NCBI RefSeq assembly: GCF_014656215.1
Contig: NZ_BNBZ01000007.1
Span: forward strand, 62,001 to 126,000
Length of the DNA stretch: 64,000 bases
DNA from: Streptomyces zaomyceticus
GTDB taxonomy: Bacteria > Actinomycetota > Actinomycetes > Streptomycetales > Streptomycetaceae
Direction: 5' to 3'
Position numbers and translations under genes: made by a program. Of this stretch, positions 59,564-64,000 are shown in pieces. The notes under the pieces are model-generated. The model did not search any database. It had not been told where the DNA came from and saw only the letters and a list, made by a program, of their open reading frames with translations. Every line of letters begins with the position of its first letter. Position 1 is the first letter of the stretch.

Positions 59564-60545
59564 GTCCGTCGACGAACTCCTGGAACGTCGCGGGGCGGCG
59601 ATCGCTCCACGGCTGGACTCCCAGGCATCTCCGGGCCACGTCCGCGTGCCGCCAGACGAGGGTGGTGCCCGCCAGCAGCTCGCCCACCGCCCGGGGCGCC
59701 CCGACGGCGAGGCCGCGGCCGGGGCCGAGGACGGCCTCTCCCAGGGCGCACAGGAAGGAGTCCTCGTCGACGACGTCGCCGCCGTCGAGGTGGTACGTGG
59801 CGTCCGGGGTGATCTCCGGGGCACCGTACGACCGGCGGGCGGCCTGGTTCAGCCACTCGCCGCGCGCCGCTCCGGTGAACCGCCGCCAGGTGCCGGGTTC
59901 GGCGGGCCGGTCGCGGTGCCACAGGTCCCAGACCTCGCGGGACTGGTGCGGGATCAGACCGGCCAGGGGGAAGGACACCGTCAGGTCGAGCAGTCCGTGG
60001 TGATGGGCGGAGGTGTCCCAGCCGGTGACGTGGCCCGCCTCGGCCTCGTGGTGGGTGTTCCCCACGTGATCGAGGACCTGGTAGCGGACGGCGGCGAACT
60101 CCTCCTCGCCGGCCGCCAGGGCGTCGCGGAGCTCCCCGCGCGGGGAGCAGCCGACGAAGGTGACCTCGGTGCGGGTCGGCTCCGGCGGTTCCGGGGGCGG
60201 GACGGGGACCAGGTTCCCGCAGGGGTGGGCGGCGGCGCCCGTGTACGACCGGCGGGGGCCCGAGGACTCGACGGTGACGACGTCGCCGCGGGCGCCGAGC
60301 ACGCGGGCCTCCTCGAAGAGCCACGTGTGGCCGTCGGGCGTCCGGACGTGGAGCGTGCCGAGGGGGGCCGAGCCCTCGACGACGGCCTGGGTGACGGCGC
60401 GGGCCAGCTCGCCGCGCGGTTCGCAGCCGCGCAGCTCGTGGACCGAGCGGGGCGGCGGGACGGGGTTCCCGTACAGGCCGTCGACGTCCTTGCAGAGCGC
60501 GACCGCGTACGTGCCGGAGACCAGGGCGTACTTCGGGTGGTGCAC
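59529..60545 (-). CDS. Barstar-domain protein with duplicated N-terminal motif
   Basis: A 338-residue protein from a GTG at 60545. The C-terminal 95 or so residues match barstar: ATYHLDGGDVVDEDSFLCAL, LGPGRGLAVGAPRAVGELLA, TLVWRHADVARRCLG and the closing FVDGLRDAGVRLVLD. The N-terminal part contains GCEPRGELARAV and GCSPRGELRDAL, a duplicated motif of unknown role. Barstar binds and inhibits barnase-type RNases, but no RNase gene is adjacent. Confidence 0.8.
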   Translation of the reverse strand: MHHPKYALVSGTYAVALCKDVDGLYGNPVPPPRSVHELRGCEPRGELARAVTQAVVEGSAPLGTLHVRTPDGHTWLFEEARVLGARGDVVTVESSGPRRSYTGAAAHPCGNLVPVPPPEPPEPTRTEVTFVGCSPRGELRDALAAGEEEFAAVRYQVLDHVGNTHHEAEAGHVTGWDTSAHHHGLLDLTVSFPLAGLIPHQSREVWDLWHRDRPAEPGTWRRFTGAARGEWLNQAARRSYGAPEITPDATYHLDGGDVVDEDSFLCALGEAVLGPGRGLAVGAPRAVGELLAGTTLVWRHADVARRCLGVQPWSDRRPATFQEFVDGLRDAGVRLVLD

Positions 60546-60552
60546 CGGGCCC

Positions 60553-60960
60553 TCAGCGGCCCTGGTAGGTGTACCCGGCGTACGCCTGGTCCGTGGGGAC
60601 GATCTCCTTGCCGAGGGGCAGCAGCGAGATCGGGATCATCTTGAAGTTCGCGATGCCCAGCGGGATGCCGATGATCGTGATGCAGAGGGCGATGCCGGTG
60701 GTGATGTGGCCGAGGGCGAGCCACCAGCCGGCGAGGATCAGCCACAGGACGTTGCCCACGCAGGAGGGCGCGCCCGCGTCCGCCCGGTCCACGACCGTGT
60801 GCCCGAAGGGCCACAGCGCGTAGATGCCGATACGGAAGGCGGCGAGACCGAAGGGGATGCCGATGATCGTGATGCAGAGCAGGACGCCCGCGAGCATGTA
60901 GCCCAGGAACATCCAGAATCCGCAGAGCACCAGCCATATGACGTTGAGGATCGTTTTCAC
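60553..60960 (-). CDS. YccF domain-containing membrane protein
   Basis: A 135-residue protein from a GTG at 60960. Two copies of a YccF unit are seen, each with [11 protein letters not shown] or [11 protein letters not shown] (near residues 28 and 92), with four hydrophobic segments. The function is not known. Its start overlaps the htpX stop, so the two are likely co-translated. Confidence 0.85.
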   Translation of the reverse strand: MKTILNVIWLVLCGFWMFLGYMLAGVLLCITIIGIPFGLAAFRIGIYALWPFGHTVVDRADAGAPSCVGNVLWLILAGWWLALGHITTGIALCITIIGIPLGIANFKMIPISLLPLGKEIVPTDQAYAGYTYQGR

Positions 60961-61820
60961 GGGCGTCGACCTGCCATCTGTTCGAGCCGGGCGATCCGCT
61001 CGGCCATCGGCGGGTGGGTGGAGAACATCTTGGAGAGGCCCTTTCCCGGCCGGAACGGGTTCGCGATCATCATGTGGCTCGCGGTCTCGATCCTCGGCTC
61101 GGGGGGCAGCGGAAGCTGCTTGGTGCCCGCCTCCAGCTTCCGCAGGGCGCTGGCCAGGGCGAGCGGGTCGCCGGTGAGCTGGGCTCCGGAGGCGTCCGCC
61201 TCGTACTCGCGGGAGCGGGAGATGGCCAGCTGGATGACGGAGGCGGCGATCGGGCCGAGGATGAGCACCAGGAGGTAGCCGAGGATGCCCGGGCCGTCGT
61301 CGTCGCTGGAGCGGCCGACCGGGATCAGCCAGGCGAAGTTCACCAGGAACATGATCACGGAGGCGAGCGCTCCGGCCACCGACGAGATCAGGATGTCCCG
61401 GTTGTAGACATGGCTCAACTCGTGGCCGATGACTCCGCGCAGCTCCCTCTCGTCGAGGATCGCGAGGATGCCCTCGGTGCAGCAGACGGCGGCGTTGCGC
61501 GGGTTGCGGCCGGTCGCGAAGGCGTTCGGCGCCTGGGTCGGCGAGATGTAGAGCCGGGGCATGGGCTGACGCGCCTGGGTGGAGAGCTCCCGCACCATCC
61601 TGTAGAGCGCGGGCGCCTCGAACTCGCTGACCGGACGGGCGCGCATGGCCCGCAGTGCCAGCTTGTCGCTGTTCCAGTACGCGTACGCGTTGGTGCCGAT
61701 CGCCACGAACAGCGCGACGATCAGCCCCGTACGACCGAAGAAGCTGCCGATGAGAATGATGAGGGCGGAGAGCCCTCCGAGGAGTACGGCGGTCCTCAGC
61801 CCGTTGTGCCGGCGGTGCAC
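60957..61820 (-). CDS. htpX: Zinc metalloprotease HtpX
   Basis: A 287-residue M48B protease from a GTG at 61820. It has two N-terminal transmembrane segments, the active site [16 protein letters not shown] (His133, Glu134, His137), two further hydrophobic segments, and the third zinc ligand in [11 protein letters not shown]. HtpX degrades misfolded membrane proteins and is stress induced in several bacteria. It overlaps yccF by GTGA. Confidence 0.93.
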   Translation of the reverse strand: MHRRHNGLRTAVLLGGLSALIILIGSFFGRTGLIVALFVAIGTNAYAYWNSDKLALRAMRARPVSEFEAPALYRMVRELSTQARQPMPRLYISPTQAPNAFATGRNPRNAAVCCTEGILAILDERELRGVIGHELSHVYNRDILISSVAGALASVIMFLVNFAWLIPVGRSSDDDGPGILGYLLVLILGPIAASVIQLAISRSREYEADASGAQLTGDPLALASALRKLEAGTKQLPLPPEPRIETASHMMIANPFRPGKGLSKMFSTHPPMAERIARLEQMAGRRP

Positions 61821-62005
61821 GGTACGCCCTCCAAGTGGTGCGGCAGGGGAACCCTTTACGTCGTGGTCGTCCTCCCCCGGACTTCTTCCGGGAGGGACCT
61901 CCAGGTCCAGTGGACCCTTCCGTACTGGTCAACGCCAGGCGGGAGGTTCGGGTTCCCCCGGCCGTACCGGGGGCCGCCGCGGGCGGGTGTGGGCCGTTCG
62001 GGTGA

Positions 62006-62461
62006 TCAGCGGGGCGTCGGGACGCCGAACTTCTCCAGGGTGACGGCCACGGGCTCGACCTCGCTGGTGCAGTGGGCGCAGCGGGAGGCGATGGCCGGGA
62101 TCTCGGTGAAGCAGCGGGGGCAGTCGCGCTTCTCGGTCTTGGGGTCGGCGGCCTCCTCCTTGGCGAACTTCGCCTGGACCTTCGCCAGCGGGGCGACGAT
62201 CAGGAAGTAGAGCACCGCGGCGGTGATGACGAAGGCGATGGTCGCGGAGATCGCGAGGCCGTAGGGGAAGACGGTCTTGCCGACGTGGAACTGCGCGTCG
62301 TTGAAGTTGCCGACGGAGCCGGTGGCGAGTCCGATGAGGGGGGTGATGAAGGCCTTGCTGAAGCCGGTGACGACAGCGGTGAACGCCGTTCCGACGGCCA
62401 GACCGATGGCCATCGAGATGACGTTCCCGCGCAGTATGAAGTCCTTGAATCCGTTCAGCAC
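62006..62461 (-). CDS. mscL: Large-conductance mechanosensitive channel with C-terminal zinc ribbon
   Basis: A 151-residue MscL starting MLNGFKDFILRGNVISMAIG. The pore helix GNVISMAIGLAVGTAFTAVV, the loop and the second helix (GLAISATIAFVITAAVLYFL) are normal. The C-terminal bundle is followed by an added CPRC-x13-CAHC zinc ribbon (about residues 114-132), not present in E. coli MscL. It relieves hypoosmotic stress; the ribbon could anchor or sense something on the cytosolic side, which is inference. Confidence 0.92.
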   Translation of the reverse strand: MLNGFKDFILRGNVISMAIGLAVGTAFTAVVTGFSKAFITPLIGLATGSVGNFNDAQFHVGKTVFPYGLAISATIAFVITAAVLYFLIVAPLAKVQAKFAKEEAADPKTEKRDCPRCFTEIPAIASRCAHCTSEVEPVAVTLEKFGVPTPR

Positions 62462-62495
62462 GGGGTGTTGCTCCTCGGTGTCGCTCGTGGGGGGG

Positions 62496-64000
62496 TCAGA
62501 ACAGGCTGTTCGCCGCGAAGCGAAGGGCGAACTGCGGGTAACCCGACAGCACGACTCCGGCGGCGGCGGTCAGCGCGATCGCCAGAGTGATCGACACGGG
62601 GGCCGTGTGGGGGACGGGGGCCCCGGCCGGTGCCTCCTCCACCGCGCCTTCCGGCGCGCGGAACAGCAGTGCCGTCCAGCGGAGGTAGTAGTACAGCGCG
62701 ATCACGACGTTCACGGCCATGACCACGGCCAGCCAGCCGAGGCCCGCGTCGACGGCCGCCGAGAAGACGGTCACCTTGGCGAAGAGGCCGATGATACCCG
62801 GGGGCAGACCGGCCAAATTCAGGAGGAAGAACCCGAACGCCAGAGCCGTGGCGGGGCTCGTCGCGTACAGGCCGCGATAGTCCGCGACCCGGTTCCCGGG
62901 GTGTCTGCGGGCGACCAGCGCGACGACCGCGAAGGCGCCGAGGTTCACCACCGCGTACATCAGGGCGTACGCGACGGTCGCGCCGATCTGGTCGTCGCTG
63001 GAGTACGCGGCGGCCGCGATCGGCACCAGCAGATAGCCCGCCTGGGCGACCGAGGACCAGGCGAGCAGCCGGACCGCGCTCCACGCGCGCGTGGAGACCT
63101 GGCGGAGGGCGGCCACGTTGCCGGCGGTCATGGTCAGGGCGGCGAGCACCGCGAGCGCCGGACCCCACACGTCCGCGTACGAGGGGAAGGCGACGACCGT
63201 CACCAGGATCAGCCCGGTGAAGCCGACGGCCTTGCCGACCACCGAGAGGTAGGCGGCGACCGGCAGCGGGGCGCCGACGTACGTGTCGGGCACCCAGAAG
63301 TGGAAGGGAACGGCCGCGGTCTTGAAGGCGAAGCCGACGAGGGTGAGGGCCACGCCCGCCTCGGCGAGCGTCTGGAGCTGCCCCGGCACGTCGTCGAGGC
63401 GCTGGGCGAGCTCCGTGAGGTGGAGGGTGCCGGTCGCCGCGTACACGAAGCTGACGCCGAGCAGGGTGACGGCGGTCGCGGTCACCGAGGAGAGGAAGAA
63501 CTTGAGCGCCGCCTCGCCCGACCTGCGGTCGCCGCGCTTGAGGCCGACGAGCGCGAAGGCCGGCAGCGAGGCCACTTCGAGGGCGACGACGAGGGTCGCG
63601 AGGTCACGGGAGGCCGGCAGCAGGGCGGCGCCCGCCGCCGAGGCGAGCAGCAGGAACCAGAACTCGCCGGCCGGGAGCCTCTCCCGGGTCTCCGTCAGCG
63701 ACAGCAGCGCCGTGAGGAGCGCGCCGCCGAGGACGAGCAGCTGGATGACGAGGGTGAAGTGGTCGGCCGTGTAGCTGCACGCCCCCACCCCGGTGTCCGC
63801 GGTGAGGCAGAAGGTGGAGCGGTCACCGGCCCGCAGCGGTACGAGGAGGGCGAGGGCCGCGACGAGGCCGCCGATCGCGGTCAGGCCGAGGAACCGCTTG
63901 TGCTCCTCGGGGACGAAGAGGTCGGCGACGAGCACGACGAGGGCGACCACGGCCGTCAGGGTCGGGGGCGCGATCGTGAGCCAGTCGACGGACTGGACGA
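62496..64000 (-). CDS. nuoN: NADH-quinone oxidoreductase subunit N, 5' end outside window
   Basis: About 500 residues of a proton-pumping complex I antiporter-like subunit are visible, from VDWLTIAPPTLTAVVALVVL to the stop. The motifs SLPAFALVGLKRGDRRSGEA and AAVPFHFWVPDTYVGAPLPV and about 13 hydrophobic helices identify NuoN (ND2). The reading frame stays open to the window end, so the true start lies beyond 64000. It is the promoter-distal end of the nuo operon. Confidence 0.93.
   Translation of the reverse strand, partial: VQSVDWLTIAPPTLTAVVALVVLVADLFVPEEHKRFLGLTAIGGLVAALALLVPLRAGDRSTFCLTADTGVGACSYTADHFTLVIQLLVLGGALLTALLSLTETRERLPAGEFWFLLLASAAGAALLPASRDLATLVVALEVASLPAFALVGLKRGDRRSGEAALKFFLSSVTATAVTLLGVSFVYAATGTLHLTELAQRLDDVPGQLQTLAEAGVALTLVGFAFKTAAVPFHFWVPDTYVGAPLPVAAYLSVVGKAVGFTGLILVTVVAFPSYADVWGPALAVLAALTMTAGNVAALRQVSTRAWSAVRLLAWSSVAQAGYLLVPIAAAAYSSDDQIGATVAYALMYAVVNLGAFAVVALVARRHPGNRVADYRGLYATSPATALAFGFFLLNLAGLPPGIIGLFAKVTVFSAAVDAGLGWLAVVMAVNVVIALYYYLRWTALLFRAPEGAVEEAPAGAPVPHTAPVSITLAIALTAAAGVVLSGYPQFALRFAANSLF

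Overview
The window is a high-GC, codon-biased actinobacterial chromosome segment, almost certainly Streptomyces. The evidence is the conserved order S10 operon, tuf-fusA-rpsG-rpsL, rpoC-rpoB, rplL-rplJ, rplA-rplK, nusG-secE-tRNA-Trp, MaoC pair, rpmG, together with a TTG-started rpoB, an acidic NusG extension, WhiB-like and ECF42 regulators, and frequent GTG starts. No species can be named from the sequence alone.

Layout. (1) 1-5107, minus strand: 3' part of the S10 operon, from rpsJ at the promoter-proximal end to a truncated rpsQ. (2) 5108-9349: an ECF42-type sigma factor translationally coupled to a DGPF/YCII protein, with a recognisable ECF42-like promoter, and a divergent PIG-L family lipoprotein. 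(3) 9392-13826: tuf, fusA, rpsG, rpsL. (4) 14337-32931: an island of about 18.6 kb between rpsL and rpoC, genes that in the streptomycete layout I know lie close together on one strand. It holds a Cro/C1-type regulator, a coupled whiB-like/zinc-ribbon/HTH operon, an ATP-grasp gene, and a siphovirus-type tail module: tail terminator, tube protein, frameshifted tail chaperone, two tape-measure-like proteins, Dit, three paralogous fibres, hub protein, amidase, holin and a coiled-coil membrane protein. No terminase, portal, capsid, connector, integrase, sheath or AAA+ chaperone gene is visible. The best reading is an F-type (non-contractile) tailocin or a tail-only domesticated phage. (5) 32945-45826, minus strand: rpoC, rpoB, rplL, rplJ, a lipoprotein, rplA, rplK, nusG, secE, then tRNA-Trp. 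(6) 46210-52638: aspC, adenosine deaminase family gene, a TetR/NAD(P)-binding divergent pair, murB, two MaoC-like dehydratases, rpmG, tRNA-Met and tRNA-Thr. (7) 52847-64000: an amidohydrolase-like protein lacking two metal ligands, a second NAD(P)-binding protein, two unknown genes, tRNA-Tyr, yajQ, an ogt-alkB repair pair, an APC transporter, a barstar-domain protein, yccF-htpX, mscL with a zinc ribbon, and the 3' part of nuoN.

How it fits together. Most of the window is information-processing housekeeping transcribed on the minus strand. The tail island is transcribed on the plus strand, head-on to its surroundings, and is fenced by strong bidirectional terminators. Its control appears to combine a Cro/C1-like regulator with GTTGCG-type inverted repeats in both putative promoter regions and a LexA-like box (CGAAC-N4-GTTCC) in a divergent promoter. 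This would suit DNA-damage-induced production of a phage-tail-like particle released by the amidase/holin cassette. The three fibre genes share an N-terminal half and have unrelated C-terminal tips, as expected if target range is set by interchangeable receptor-binding modules.
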